Part shown: positions 1-9,313 of the stretch, piece by piece
Position numbering within the stretch: the first letter of the stretch is position 1
Layout: the number at the start of each line of letters is the position of its first letter
Assembly (NCBI GenBank): GCA_964400355.1
Contig: CAYNTO010000002.1
Coordinates: 248,001 to 312,000, forward strand
Reading direction: 5' to 3'
Length of the DNA: 64,000 nt
Source: JACKAL01 sp964400355
GTDB lineage: Bacteria; Bdellovibrionota; Bdellovibrionia; Bdellovibrionales; JAGQZY01
The notes under the pieces: model-generated
Database searches by the model: none
What the model saw: only the letters and a program-made list of their open reading frames with translations
Told to the model about the DNA's origin: nothing
Position numbers and translations under genes: made by a program

Positions 1-2
1 GT

Positions 3-434
3 AAATACTTCCAGTACGAATTAGTTCATCACAATTTTTTGCCTCTCCATTCATACGTAATTTTGGGAAGTGCCATAGATAAACTAGATTTAAAGTTTCT
101 AGAACAACTATCTATGTTTGAAGATTACGCCCTATTATTAAAACTTTCGGCTACTTGTCGATTTGATTTTTCATTACAAGATTGTCCAGTGGGCGAATAC
201 CGTTTTCGAAAGCATATTCCAAATTCGACTCAATCTATTTTGCTTGAAGATAACGTGCGAGAACAGTGGGTGCAATGTTACAAAATTGTAGAAGAATTGA
301 AGCGCAATATTAAAATTGAAATCTCATTTGCCGATTTAAAACAAATTTTGGCGTCGGAACGCAGAAATGCGCATAAAGAATTGGGCTACGATTTTTTTGA
401 TTTTTCTAAGTTTGACAACGAAAGTCACCTATGA
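3..434 (+). CDS. Glycosyltransferase family 2, C-terminal fragment (5' end outside window)
   Basis: The reading frame is open from base 3, so only the C-terminal ~143 residues are present. The visible part has the layout of the end of a GT2 (GT-A fold) enzyme: a hydrophobic-aromatic stretch, then the acidic FEDYALLLKLS helix that in GT2 enzymes carries the acceptor-binding ED(Y/W) element, then a VGEYRFR strand followed by an N-S pair. Such proteins transfer sugars from nucleotide donors during surface polysaccharide assembly in the cytoplasm. Its stop codon overlaps the start of the next glycosyltransferase (ATGA), so the two are translationally coupled. The donor-binding DxD region lies upstream of the window, so assignment rests on the C-terminal pattern only. 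Confidence 0.7.
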   Translation, partial: KYFQYELVHHNFLPLHSYVILGSAIDKLDLKFLEQLSMFEDYALLLKLSATCRFDFSLQDCPVGEYRFRKHIPNSTQSILLEDNVREQWVQCYKIVEELKRNIKIEISFADLKQILASERRNAHKELGYDFFDFSKFDNESHL

Positions 435-1468
435 CGGTTTGTATAGTGAATAGAGGATCACTAAGCACGAGCGAGTTTGTTCTATCTAGGAGCATATTCT
501 GCCGAATTCTTGAGCCGCTCCTATATCTCACTGAGAATTTAGACAGAGGTATTAGGATTATTTCAGTTTTGGAGAATCAAATAACCGATGAAATCCTAAA
601 AACTATTTCGGTAATCGTATTTTGTAAGCATAATCAGGATCAAGATTTGTTGCTCCTCAAAAAATGCAAAGAGTTGGGCATAAAGGTGATCTACGATATC
701 GACGATCTCATATACAAATTTACTTCAGATAGCATGGCATATGTTCACATGCAAAAGGCGAAGAACGTACAAACTATGATTCAGGAGTCTGACTGTGTAG
801 TCACGTCAAACGCCGAATTAGACAAGAGAGTTCGTGCAGACTTTAAAGTGACTAACTCCGTAGTTATCCCCACCGGATTTAATACGGAAAAATATGGTCG
901 AAAGACGCTGCCAGTTGAGTCCGATATTGTCTTGTTCACCAACGGCGATAACATAAAAGTGACCCAATTCTACGACGGATTTGTGAAGTGCTTTAACAAA
1001 TTTTTATTGGCGCATGGTTCTGTGGACTTTCGCGTATTCGGCGACTCAGAAGCTTACCTAGAGCCCTTCGAAAGATACTCGTATATGGGCTCACTTTCAT
1101 GGGATCTCCACAAAGAGTATCTACTTACCCACGATGTGCGCTTTGGAATAGTTCCTCTAGGCGCCAGTGAAGAAAGCCTGGAGCACCGAGAGTTTTCGGT
1201 TTGCAAAACACCGATCAAATTTTATGAGTATGGAGCCGCACGCATCCCAGCTATATTTTCGAATGCGAAGATTTATAGGGATGTCGTTGAAGATAGAGTC
1301 ACCGGGTTGTTGGTTGACAATACTGAGGAGGGCTGGAGCTCAGCTCTTGAAGAACTTTACCTTAACTACGAATTAAGATTGCAAATCGGTAGAAACGCGC
1401 TCGAAACGGTGAGAAGCCGTCACCATATTAGTCGTCCAGCTAAACTGTGGTTAGATATCATCTCTTAA
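431..1468 (+). CDS. Glycosyltransferase, GT4/GT-B type
   Basis: 345 aa. The N-terminal half carries the YDIDDLIYKF element typical of a subgroup of GT-B transferases in O-antigen clusters, followed by a Rossmann-like domain ending in a C-terminal region with a KFYEYGAARIP motif (donor-binding EX7E-like area, near residue 275). No signal peptide or membrane segment is seen, so it is a cytoplasmic or peripheral enzyme. It starts inside the stop of the preceding GT2 gene (ATGA overlap). The donor and acceptor cannot be read from the sequence. The DNA is AT-rich compared with the right side of the locus, as expected for an exchangeable O-antigen cassette. Confidence 0.8.
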   Translation: MTVCIVNRGSLSTSEFVLSRSIFCRILEPLLYLTENLDRGIRIISVLENQITDEILKTISVIVFCKHNQDQDLLLLKKCKELGIKVIYDIDDLIYKFTSDSMAYVHMQKAKNVQTMIQESDCVVTSNAELDKRVRADFKVTNSVVIPTGFNTEKYGRKTLPVESDIVLFTNGDNIKVTQFYDGFVKCFNKFLLAHGSVDFRVFGDSEAYLEPFERYSYMGSLSWDLHKEYLLTHDVRFGIVPLGASEESLEHREFSVCKTPIKFYEYGAARIPAIFSNAKIYRDVVEDRVTGLLVDNTEEGWSSALEELYLNYELRLQIGRNALETVRSRHHISRPAKLWLDIIS

Positions 1469-1478
1469 TTATACATCT

Positions 1479-2513
1479 TTAAATTTCAGTTCGGTTGCCC
1501 CAGGGATTGGAATCATTTGCTAAGTGAGGGATTGGCTGACGATTTTGGGACCAAGCTGAAATCAATTCATCCTGGAAATTATCATAAGGAAGATCTGTTA
1601 GTTTTTGGCTATCCATCCAGGCGATCTGTCGATTAAAGATATCATCTGTAGGCACTCGCTGCTGATAACCTAGGTCATCCGCAGCCTTGGAATTGTCAAA
1701 ACACCATTCATGTCGATAAAAGTATTTGAGCGCGATACTTTTTTTAGGCGCATTTTCGAGGAGCCATGAGGTAGGAATATTGATGAGTTTTGGTTTGCCT
1801 GAGCCCGCGGCGCGAGCCAAGGACATATAGATAGACTCCCATGTCTCACTTTTCGTTCCTGTAACGTGGTATGCTTGATTGATCGCTTTTGGGTTTCCGA
1901 GGCAAGCTACGAAGGCACTTGCGACATCGCTGGTATGTGCAACGCATCTCATAGTTTGGCCATCGTCAGGAATAATAACCGGTAGCCCTTGGCGAAACCG
2001 CTGAATTAATGAATCATCAAAAAGAATTCCACTTTGAATTTCGCCTTCGCCAGTCGTATGCGCCGGCCTAATTATAGTCCCAAACTCTTCTTTGCCATTT
2101 GCGCGTCCTAGTATTATTTCCTCGATGCGAAGTTTCGCTTTGCCTACATTGCTATCAGCATCTGTCACGCTAGCTTCGCTGGCTGGAATATCAAGTAGTG
2201 GCATGCGATACACACCAACCGTACTGCAAGCTACGATTTGTGGGCTTTTTCCATTCGCGACTCGAACTAACATTTCCGCTTGGGCTGGATCAAATGCAAC
2301 CATGTCGATGATCGCATCCGGTTTTTCAGCATTTATTGCTTCAGACAGAGTCTTTTCATCATTGCGGTCTCCAACGATTGTTCTAAACGCAGATATTTCC
2401 CTGGCCGGCGTGATTCCCCTGTTGTACAGAACGACCGTATCGCCACGCTCAATAAGCTGTTTTGTTATGGACGTGGAGATTAGTCCTGTTCCGCCGATTA
2501 TTAGTACTTTCAT
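1479..2513 (-). CDS. NAD(P)-dependent epimerase/reductase, extended/atypical SDR
   Basis: 344 aa, convergent with the GT4 gene and 5 nt downstream of rmlA. The N-terminus has a Rossmann glycine motif (IIGGTGLIS), and ~residues 60-70 contain DAIIDMVAF. The usual SDR YxxxK catalytic pair is not obvious: STVGVYRMP occupies the Tyr region without a Lys at +4. This resembles atypical SDRs of the isoflavone-reductase/CSP41 type more than sugar-nucleotide epimerases. Placement after rmlB-rmlA suggests co-transcription and a role in nucleotide-sugar modification, which is inference from context. Confidence 0.7.
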   Translation of the reverse strand: MKVLIIGGTGLISTSITKQLIERGDTVVLYNRGITPAREISAFRTIVGDRNDEKTLSEAINAEKPDAIIDMVAFDPAQAEMLVRVANGKSPQIVACSTVGVYRMPLLDIPASEASVTDADSNVGKAKLRIEEIILGRANGKEEFGTIIRPAHTTGEGEIQSGILFDDSLIQRFRQGLPVIIPDDGQTMRCVAHTSDVASAFVACLGNPKAINQAYHVTGTKSETWESIYMSLARAAGSGKPKLINIPTSWLLENAPKKSIALKYFYRHEWCFDNSKAADDLGYQQRVPTDDIFNRQIAWMDSQKLTDLPYDNFQDELISAWSQNRQPIPHLANDSNPWGNRTEI

Positions 2514-2518
2514 AACTT

Positions 2519-3415
2519 TTAATTACTTTCTTTAAGTTCCTTATACACTCTCACCAAGTAGTTCTTATAGGGAGAATTAGGAAGCGATTCAGTGATCTTG
2601 GCCAATTGCTCATTATTAATGAATTCCATACGCGCTGCGATTTCATGCAGGCAAGCAACCTTCAGACCCTGATGCTTTTCGACCGCGGAGATCATATTGC
2701 TAGCTTCAAGCAGGGAATCAGGCGTTCCAGTGTCAAACCATGTAACGCCACGACCGACCATTTGAACACCTAGTTGGTTTTCAGCTAAGTACGATTTCAT
2801 CAAGTCCACTATCTCTAGTTCGCCACGTGGAGAGGCCTTTAGGCCACGTGCGCGGTTAGCCGCCGTTTGATCAAATATGTAGAGGCCGGGTAATGCATAA
2901 TTTGATCTCGGTACTTCGGGCTTTTCCTCAATGCTAAGCACGGTGCCGTTTTTTCGATCAAACTCAACAACCCCATAACGACTAGGATCTTCAACTTGAT
3001 AAGCGAATACACGGGCGCGAAATCGATCTTCTTTGGCTTTTTGTCTCTTTACGGCATCCTTAAAGAAATTCAGATCACCGTGGAATAGATTGTCACCAAG
3101 TATCATGCAGACATCATCGCCCGCGATAAATTCCTCTCCAATTATAAAGGCTTCAGATAATCCTCTGGGAGCGTCCTGAATTTTATACTTAATATTCACA
3201 CCAAGATCTTCACCAGCTCCAAGCAATTGCTCAAAGAGAGGGATATCCTTAGGAGTCGAAATTATGAGAATGTCACGAATTCCACTAAGCATGAGCATAC
3301 TTAAAGGGTAGAAGATCATCGGTTTATCGTAGATAGGCTGTAATTGCTTCGATACAATCTTTGTCATTGGGTAAAGTCTCGTGCCTGAGCCTCCAGCTAG
3401 AATTATGCCCTTCAT
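2519..3415 (-). CDS. rmlA: Glucose-1-phosphate thymidylyltransferase RmlA
   Basis: 298 aa. First enzyme of dTDP-L-rhamnose synthesis: Glc-1-P + dTTP to dTDP-glucose. The N-terminus has the nucleotidyltransferase signature MKGIILAGGSGTRLYP; further on are KPMIFYPLSMLM, ILGDNLFHG (metal-binding Asp) and GVVEFD, and the length matches the family. A longer frame exists upstream, but the start is placed at the ATG of MKGIILAGG. That ATG overlaps the rmlB stop as ATGA, and the ten preceding residues are not family-like. It is translationally coupled to rmlB. Confidence 0.96.
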   Translation of the reverse strand: MKGIILAGGSGTRLYPMTKIVSKQLQPIYDKPMIFYPLSMLMLSGIRDILIISTPKDIPLFEQLLGAGEDLGVNIKYKIQDAPRGLSEAFIIGEEFIAGDDVCMILGDNLFHGDLNFFKDAVKRQKAKEDRFRARVFAYQVEDPSRYGVVEFDRKNGTVLSIEEKPEVPRSNYALPGLYIFDQTAANRARGLKASPRGELEIVDLMKSYLAENQLGVQMVGRGVTWFDTGTPDSLLEASNMISAVEKHQGLKVACLHEIAARMEFINNEQLAKITESLPNSPYKNYLVRVYKELKESN

Positions 3416-4431
3416 CTTAATTCCGTTGCACGGCTGATGTACCAATCAATTGTTTTTTTAATTCCGCTTGAGAAGTTCTCATTTGCCTTCCATCCAAGTT
3501 CAGTTTCAATTTTAGACGCGTCAATGGCGTAGCGTTTGTCGTGGCCGGGCCGGTCTTTTACAAACGTGATAAGATCGCAATAGCTCCCAGCTTTCCGCGG
3601 TTTTAGATTGTCCAAGGCTACGCAAATCTCTCTCGCAATTTCTATGTTGAGCTTTTCATTTCGTCCGCCGATATTGTAAGTCGCACCAGAGCGCCCATTC
3701 TCGTAGGCCAATTGAATACCCTGGCAATGATCTTTTACATAGAGCCAATCTCTAATATTTTTGCCATCACCATAAATGGGAATTGGCTCTTGGGAGAGTG
3801 CTCTGCGAATGATAGTTGGAATTAACTTTTCACTATGTTGTTTAGGTCCATAGTTGTTTGAGCAATTCGTGGTCACGGTGTTTAAACCGTATGTGTGATG
3901 ATATGCACGTACGATAAAGTCGCTTGCAGCTTTAGAGGCGGAATAGGGTGAGTTTGGTGCGTAAGCAGTCGATTCAGAGAATAAGCCGGTATCTGATAGG
4001 GTGCCGTAAACTTCATCCGTGGAGACGTGTAAAAAGCGCGCTGTTGGATAATTAAGATTTTTCTCGAATGGGTTTTTCATCCATAGTCCCTTGGCCGCCT
4101 CAAGCAGATGAAATGTTCCTAGAATATTTGTTTCTATAAAAATAGCGGGTCCAGAAATCGAATTATCAACATGACTTTCGGCTGCAAAATGGATGACACC
4201 AGAAAATTGGTGTTTCTCAAATAAACTATCGACGGTTTTTTTGTTGCAGATATCGCCTTCGACGAAAGTGTAATTAGGATGATTTTGAACTTCTTCAAGA
4301 TTTTGTAAATCAGCGGCATACGTGAGCTTATCTAGATTAACCACCAATGTGTCGGAACGACTCTGCAAGAGATATTCAATGTAATTTGAGCCGATAAAGC
4401 CTGCGCCCCCGGTAACCAAAATCTTTTTCAT
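3412..4431 (-). CDS. rmlB: dTDP-glucose 4,6-dehydratase RmlB
   Basis: 339 aa. Second step of the dTDP-rhamnose pathway, an NAD-dependent extended SDR. It has the TGGAGFIGSNY cofactor loop at residues 6-16, AAESHVDNSI, STDEVYG and the catalytic YSASK (YxxxK), followed by NCSNNYGP. It is the first gene of a minus-strand rmlB-rmlA-SDR unit. An AAGGAG sequence lies 13 nt upstream of the ATG, a longer spacing than usual. The rmlC and rmlD partners lie about 6 kb away across the glycosyltransferase cassette. Confidence 0.97.
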   Translation of the reverse strand: MKKILVTGGAGFIGSNYIEYLLQSRSDTLVVNLDKLTYAADLQNLEEVQNHPNYTFVEGDICNKKTVDSLFEKHQFSGVIHFAAESHVDNSISGPAIFIETNILGTFHLLEAAKGLWMKNPFEKNLNYPTARFLHVSTDEVYGTLSDTGLFSESTAYAPNSPYSASKAASDFIVRAYHHTYGLNTVTTNCSNNYGPKQHSEKLIPTIIRRALSQEPIPIYGDGKNIRDWLYVKDHCQGIQLAYENGRSGATYNIGGRNEKLNIEIAREICVALDNLKPRKAGSYCDLITFVKDRPGHDKRYAIDASKIETELGWKANENFSSGIKKTIDWYISRATELR

Positions 4432-4583
4432 TGGACTGAATTTCTCCTTTCTTGGTATTCGAAATCACTCAGCTTAAAGGGAGCAAAATCGGTCTACAGT
4501 TTTTAACTCAATATGGGATAAAAACCAAAGAATCCATCTGTCAGGGGTTGGCGCAATGTCCTATATTCTCTTCGAAAAAGAGA

Positions 4584-5981
4584 TTACGGCACTTCGCCGA
4601 TTTTGTAGCCATTGGCGATCACTACTAGAGAGAAAAATCGCTCTAACGCATGAGCCCACGTTCCATCGACCGGAATGGGTTCCGGGAGAAAATCTTTTTC
4701 GACTAAATTAGGTGCTAGTAGCTGGTTGAGCTCTCGCGCGCGAAACCAGAACATAGTTCCTGCGATAAAAGTCGATCCGGTGGGGTAGGTGCTCAGTAGC
4801 AACTTTATCTTCTCTGGATTTGGTCCTTCAAATTCTTCTTCGATACGACGCAGGTTCTCAGGGTGTGTCCACATTATCGTATCTGCTTTAGACTCGAAAA
4901 TGCTCTTTTTGAACTTATCAATCCGCAGCAAGTTAGCGTACAAATTATCTCTCCAAGCCAGACCGTTCTGAGTGGAATTGTGCGCAGACTGCTTAGAATG
5001 GAGTTTACAGCAGGCTACGTACTCATCAAGAATTCCAGATTTAAGCACGATGAGGAAGGGTAAGATATCTCGCCCCAAATTTTCGACGGCTATGATTTTT
5101 ACCGAGGGCAGTGTTCGAGATACAAATAATATTTGTTCGACGTTTATATTGGGAGTAACGGTAATCACAAAATCTAAGCTATCAATTCTCGCATCCAATC
5201 TTTCCAAGATAGGTTGGAACGCTTCGAAAAAATGAATATGCAGGCAAACTGCGTAATCTGATGACTTCCGGAATTTTAGTGCTGAGCTAGCAATAGCTTC
5301 GGTTCTTTCGAGGTCGCAGGTGTTAATTATTTCATACAGATCCTGAAGAAAGAAATATTCCAGTTCAATGCTTGGAGAAATATCCACACTGCCGGTGATC
5401 TCAGTGGGGCCAGAAACCACCTTAATTTGGGCCGTATTGGTTTTAAGGTACTGTCTGAATCTCTCACGGAATTTGCTCAATCCTGTTCTTTTTAGACCAT
5501 CGGATGCCGTCCATATAGCAGGAGTGGGTACAATGAAGTTACTAACGGAGCTGTATGGTGATTGCCCTTGCAGTCGTATATCCAACCCATCAGCGCTCTC
5601 TCGCTCTATTGTTAACGCAATGTCCTTTTTTAAAGACCCGAGAGTTTGGATCACCGCATCTAGTTCGGATCCTGGCATCTCTTTAATACCCAAGAGATGT
5701 TTCAGCCCATGGCGCTTGGCACTTGCGGTTACATGCTGAGCTATGAGAACAAGGGTTATGGGGTCTAGCCCTGGTGATAGGACAAAATAGACCCCTTGGA
5801 AGCCATAGTTTTTAGCGTCCTGGAGGTGGCTATCAATGGCTTCGGCGGCAGAGTCGGGATTGGAGCAAATCATCGCACATTCTGATTCGCTTCGCAAAAA
5901 GAGTCCATTGGCGGCGGGGATATATTGGCTATTGTAGTGTTGTTCGAAGGAACGGCGAACGTAGTTATTGGCGATATCCAT
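4584..5981 (-). CDS. RgpF-like rhamnan synthesis protein
   Basis: 465 aa. The C-terminal half (from ~residue 245) matches the rhamnan synthesis F family pattern: an AVCLHIHFFEAF block, DFVITVTPN, VENLGRDILPFL and CCKLHSKQS, followed by a WRDNLY motif. RgpF-type proteins take part in rhamnose-containing polysaccharide assembly, which fits the adjacent rml genes. The N-terminal ~240 residues have no motif I can name; a WbsX-like or degenerate glycosyltransferase domain is possible. No membrane segment is seen. It is divergent from the following GT2 gene (57-bp gap). Confidence 0.75.
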   Translation of the reverse strand: MDIANNYVRRSFEQHYNSQYIPAANGLFLRSESECAMICSNPDSAAEAIDSHLQDAKNYGFQGVYFVLSPGLDPITLVLIAQHVTASAKRHGLKHLLGIKEMPGSELDAVIQTLGSLKKDIALTIERESADGLDIRLQGQSPYSSVSNFIVPTPAIWTASDGLKRTGLSKFRERFRQYLKTNTAQIKVVSGPTEITGSVDISPSIELEYFFLQDLYEIINTCDLERTEAIASSALKFRKSSDYAVCLHIHFFEAFQPILERLDARIDSLDFVITVTPNINVEQILFVSRTLPSVKIIAVENLGRDILPFLIVLKSGILDEYVACCKLHSKQSAHNSTQNGLAWRDNLYANLLRIDKFKKSIFESKADTIMWTHPENLRRIEEEFEGPNPEKIKLLLSTYPTGSTFIAGTMFWFRARELNQLLAPNLVEKDFLPEPIPVDGTWAHALERFFSLVVIANGYKIGEVP

Positions 5982-6038
5982 GATTGACTCTCTGCCCTAT
6001 ATCTTGCGACTTTTATACAAAAAGAGCAAACATTTTCA

Positions 6039-6899
6039 ATGAAGCAAGTTCCGAGTGATACACTCTCTTTAGTTTCGTTTATTATCCCATGTTACAACGA
6101 TGGAATCTATCTCGAAGATGCTATTGCTTCATGTCGTAACCAAACGTATAAAAATATCGAAATAATAATCGTCGACGATGGTTCCGACGACTTAGATACC
6201 TTGGCGTATCTTGAAAAGCTATCGACAGAAGTAGATATCAAAATTATCACAGGTAGGCACGCGGGCCCTTCGGCAGCACGAAATCTTGGTATTAGAAATG
6301 CCAGCGGCATCTATATTTTCCCTTTAGATAGCGATGATAAGATTGCACCATCTCTCATAGAAAAAGCTGTGAGTGTCTTAGAAAAACATCCAGAGGTCGG
6401 TTTTGTATATAGCCTCGCGGAAAAGTTTGGCGAGGTAAATGGCAAATGGGATTTGCCAGCTTTTCATATTTCGAACTTCGTTTGGGATAATCTTATCTTT
6501 AATGCGGCACTTTATAGAAAGGCCGACTGGGAAGCTGTTGGCGGTTACGATGAAGGTTTAGTTCATGGAAACGAAGATCACGATCTATGGTTGTCATTCG
6601 TAAAAAACGGTCTTACACCTTATCGCATTCCTGAAGTCATGTTTTTTTACCGTATTAAACCAGTTTCAAGAACGACCCGATTTTCGGGGGCTGACTTAGA
6701 TGTCAAAATTGAGACTTACTATAGAATATTCAGTAATCACGAAGAGTTTTTATCGCGGTATATGCTTGAAATATACACATATAGGTATCGCTTGGAGAAA
6801 TATATACTTTTGCAATATCGTAGCAGATTCGTTTACATATTGAATCAATTGCTCGACAGATTAGGTTATATTTTTTTACTTCGAAAGTGGAGAGAGTAG
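6039..6899 (+). CDS. Glycosyltransferase family 2
   Basis: 286 aa, GT-A fold. The N-terminus has VSFIIPCYND, then IIIVDDGSDD (nucleotide-binding Asp), GPSAARNLGI and FPLDSDDKI, the DxD-like metal/donor site near residue 98. The acceptor side carries VHGNEDHDLWLSF. It is a cytoplasmic enzyme adding one sugar to a lipid-linked glycan; specificity is not readable. The next gene starts directly after the stop codon, so these genes form an operon. Part of the AT-rich cassette. Confidence 0.9.
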   Translation: MKQVPSDTLSLVSFIIPCYNDGIYLEDAIASCRNQTYKNIEIIIVDDGSDDLDTLAYLEKLSTEVDIKIITGRHAGPSAARNLGIRNASGIYIFPLDSDDKIAPSLIEKAVSVLEKHPEVGFVYSLAEKFGEVNGKWDLPAFHISNFVWDNLIFNAALYRKADWEAVGGYDEGLVHGNEDHDLWLSFVKNGLTPYRIPEVMFFYRIKPVSRTTRFSGADLDVKIETYYRIFSNHEEFLSRYMLEIYTYRYRLEKYILLQYRSRFVYILNQLLDRLGYIFLLRKWRE

Positions 6900-7862
6900 A
6901 TGGTTTTTTACACTTCTGTTTGCGCAAATTATCTGGATAAAGCATCTGTTCTCGCAGACTCTGTCAAGAAACATATGCCGGATTCAATCTTCGTCGTCGG
7001 TCTAGTTGAGGAAGCTGTTCCTCAGCTAAAGTACTCTAAAAATATTGATCATATTTTTCTCGCCAAAGATTTAGAAATTCCGTTTTTTAAATCTTTCATA
7101 TTCAAGCACCGCATTGTCGAAGCTTCGACGGCGATCAAAGGTCATCTATCGCTTTACCTCAGCAAAAAATTTCCAAATGAAGAGTACTTTACATATATGG
7201 ATCCAGACACCTGTGCCTTCATGGATTTTCAGGATCACTTACAGAAGCAGCTCGGTGAATGCGCGGTCGGACTAACTCCGCACTTACTATCTCCCGGGAA
7301 CGTAGATATGGAAATCTCGAGCCTTAAGCACGGGGTTTTTAATTTGGGATTTCTTGCATTCAAGCGCTCATCAACGTCTGACAGCCTCCTTCGTTGGTGG
7401 TCAGAACGGTTGCTCTATTTTTGTTACGAAGATTTTATGGCAGGTTTGTTCACTGATCAAAAGTGGATCAATCTCGCACCTTGTTTTTTTGATGTTAAGA
7501 TCATTCGTGATCCGGGCTACAATTTTGCAACCTGGAACTTTCTCGAGAGAAAGCTTTTTTTGCAGAATGATCAGTTTTACGTGGATTCAGAACCTCTCAA
7601 GTTTGTTCATTTTTCTGGTTACGATGGCGGCAAATTTGATTGGGCGGCAAATCAGTGGGGCAATGAACAGAACAAAACGATAGGTAGTCAGCTGTCGATG
7701 GAATACAAGGAAAAGCTATCGAAATACTCTCAGTTTAAAAAACACCCATGGTCTTATTCCACATTCACTAGTGGAGCAGTTATCTCTGATGACTTACGTA
7801 TGCAAATGAGGAAGAAGCCGCTGGACGCGTTCTCTGACCCATTTAGTGAGACTTGTCCTTGA
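6900..7862 (+). CDS. GT8-like nucleotide-sugar transferase
   Basis: 320 aa, starting immediately after the stop of the GT2 gene. Begins FYTSVCANYLDKASVLADSV, as in GT8-type or related nucleotide-diphospho-sugar transferases that move along a polypeptide beginning with a beta-alpha unit. A metal-binding DPD triad sits at residues 101-103 (TYMDPDTCAF). The C-terminal part has VHFSGYDGGKFDW, comparable to the family's HFxG element. No signal peptide. The following gene overlaps its last 10 nt. The family link is by motif pattern and context. Confidence 0.7.
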   Translation: MVFYTSVCANYLDKASVLADSVKKHMPDSIFVVGLVEEAVPQLKYSKNIDHIFLAKDLEIPFFKSFIFKHRIVEASTAIKGHLSLYLSKKFPNEEYFTYMDPDTCAFMDFQDHLQKQLGECAVGLTPHLLSPGNVDMEISSLKHGVFNLGFLAFKRSSTSDSLLRWWSERLLYFCYEDFMAGLFTDQKWINLAPCFFDVKIIRDPGYNFATWNFLERKLFLQNDQFYVDSEPLKFVHFSGYDGGKFDWAANQWGNEQNKTIGSQLSMEYKEKLSKYSQFKKHPWSYSTFTSGAVISDDLRMQMRKKPLDAFSDPFSETCP

Positions 7863-9175
7863 TCTCCAAGTTGAGTTCATTCAAGGATCCCTCGCCAGAG
7901 TTTGCTTTACTGACTAATGAGCAAGTCTGGTTTTATCGCCTGCATCTTGACCTGCAAGAGGCATTCGCAAACCTAGCAGAAGCCGACACCCAATTGCGGT
8001 ACCTGGAATGGTGGAGTATGCATCGACCCAGAATCGCCGATGGTCCGCATCTCCGCCTGCGGCCTAACGTCGATGTAAATTTGGTCGGGTTCTTTAAAGG
8101 TGACGTAGGGCTTGGCGAATTTGCGCGAGATACGGCAAATGCGATGAGTTCTGTACAAATTCAAACATCAATCGTTAACTTGCCCTATCCAGATTCATCG
8201 AGAAATACCAACAAGATATTTGAGAATAAAATACAAGCTGAAATGAATGCTCGTGTTTCACTCTACTTTTTACCCGGCACAGAGCATTTTTCGCTAGCTT
8301 ACAGATGGAACTTAGATTCTCTTACTGTTCCTTACTCTATCGGTTACTGGCCTTGGGAGTTGGATGTGTGGCCGAGCAAATATCGATTCTGCTTCGAAAT
8401 TGTAGATGAAGTGTGGGGAATGTCCCAGTTTGTTTGCGACTCGTTTTCTCGTGCTCATCCCTCTGCACGTGTTCATTGGATGCCACTTTGTATTTCGCTT
8501 CCAAAGGTAGAGCCGCTCAATATACAGAATTTATTAAATCTTCCTTTCGATCAGTTTGTCGTCTTGACGGCATTTGATTTTAATTCTTCTCTGGAGCGGA
8601 AAAACCCAATGGCATCGTACCGGGCCTTTAAAAAAGAGTTCGATGGTGATCCAAAGGCGACATTTGTTGTTAAGTGTATCGGCGCGGCGCAAACTTCCAC
8701 AGAGATTTTATTTTTAGAGACGCTCAAGAACGATCCACAGGCCGTGGTGATTGATAAAAACTTGTCGCACCAAGAGCTGCTGAACCTGATTCGACGGGCC
8801 GACTGTTTCATTTCCCTTCACAGAGCTGAAGGTTTTGGGCGTGTTATGGCCGAGGCCATGGCGATCGGCACACCGGTAGTGGCAACTCAATACTCTGGTA
8901 ATTTGGATTTTATGAATGAATCCAATTCTTACCTTGTCGATTTTAAAATCATATCAGTAGCACCAGGTTCTTATCCTCTAGCTACACCAGATAGTAGATG
9001 GGCGGATCCCAACGTTGAACACGCTGCAGCACAATTGCGAAAGCTCCGCACGGATCATGGACTTCGTGATGCCAAGATAAGAGCGGGACAGAGGACTATA
9101 CTGGAATCATTTTCACCAGAAGCCGTAGGCACTCGTATCCGCGATCGTATTTCGATGATAAAGAGTATTTCTTAG
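7853..9175 (+). CDS. Glycosyltransferase, GT4 family
   Basis: 440 aa. The start is a TTG overlapping the end of the previous gene by 10 nt, with GTGAG just upstream; a second TTG two codons later is possible. The N-terminal ~60 residues are an extra segment, then NLVGFFKGDVGLGEFARDT begins the GT-B fold. The C-terminal donor domain shows SLHRAEGFGRVMAEAMAIG, the EX7E signature of GT4 retaining transferases, near residue 325. Last gene of the GT2/GT8-like/GT4 operon, converging with wecB. Confidence 0.85.
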   Translation: MSLISKLSSFKDPSPEFALLTNEQVWFYRLHLDLQEAFANLAEADTQLRYLEWWSMHRPRIADGPHLRLRPNVDVNLVGFFKGDVGLGEFARDTANAMSSVQIQTSIVNLPYPDSSRNTNKIFENKIQAEMNARVSLYFLPGTEHFSLAYRWNLDSLTVPYSIGYWPWELDVWPSKYRFCFEIVDEVWGMSQFVCDSFSRAHPSARVHWMPLCISLPKVEPLNIQNLLNLPFDQFVVLTAFDFNSSLERKNPMASYRAFKKEFDGDPKATFVVKCIGAAQTSTEILFLETLKNDPQAVVIDKNLSHQELLNLIRRADCFISLHRAEGFGRVMAEAMAIGTPVVATQYSGNLDFMNESNSYLVDFKIISVAPGSYPLATPDSRWADPNVEHAAAQLRKLRTDHGLRDAKIRAGQRTILESFSPEAVGTRIRDRISMIKSIS

Positions 9176-9313
9176 AACCTCTTTGAGTTCAGCGGAAGTT
9201 CGATGTACAAAATTAATGTCGGCGAGGGAGAGTCGAATTTATCGGCGCTGCCACAATAACTATTTTTGTTATGGAGCGCACACCGACGCAGAAGATGTGC
9301 TTGCCAACTGATT

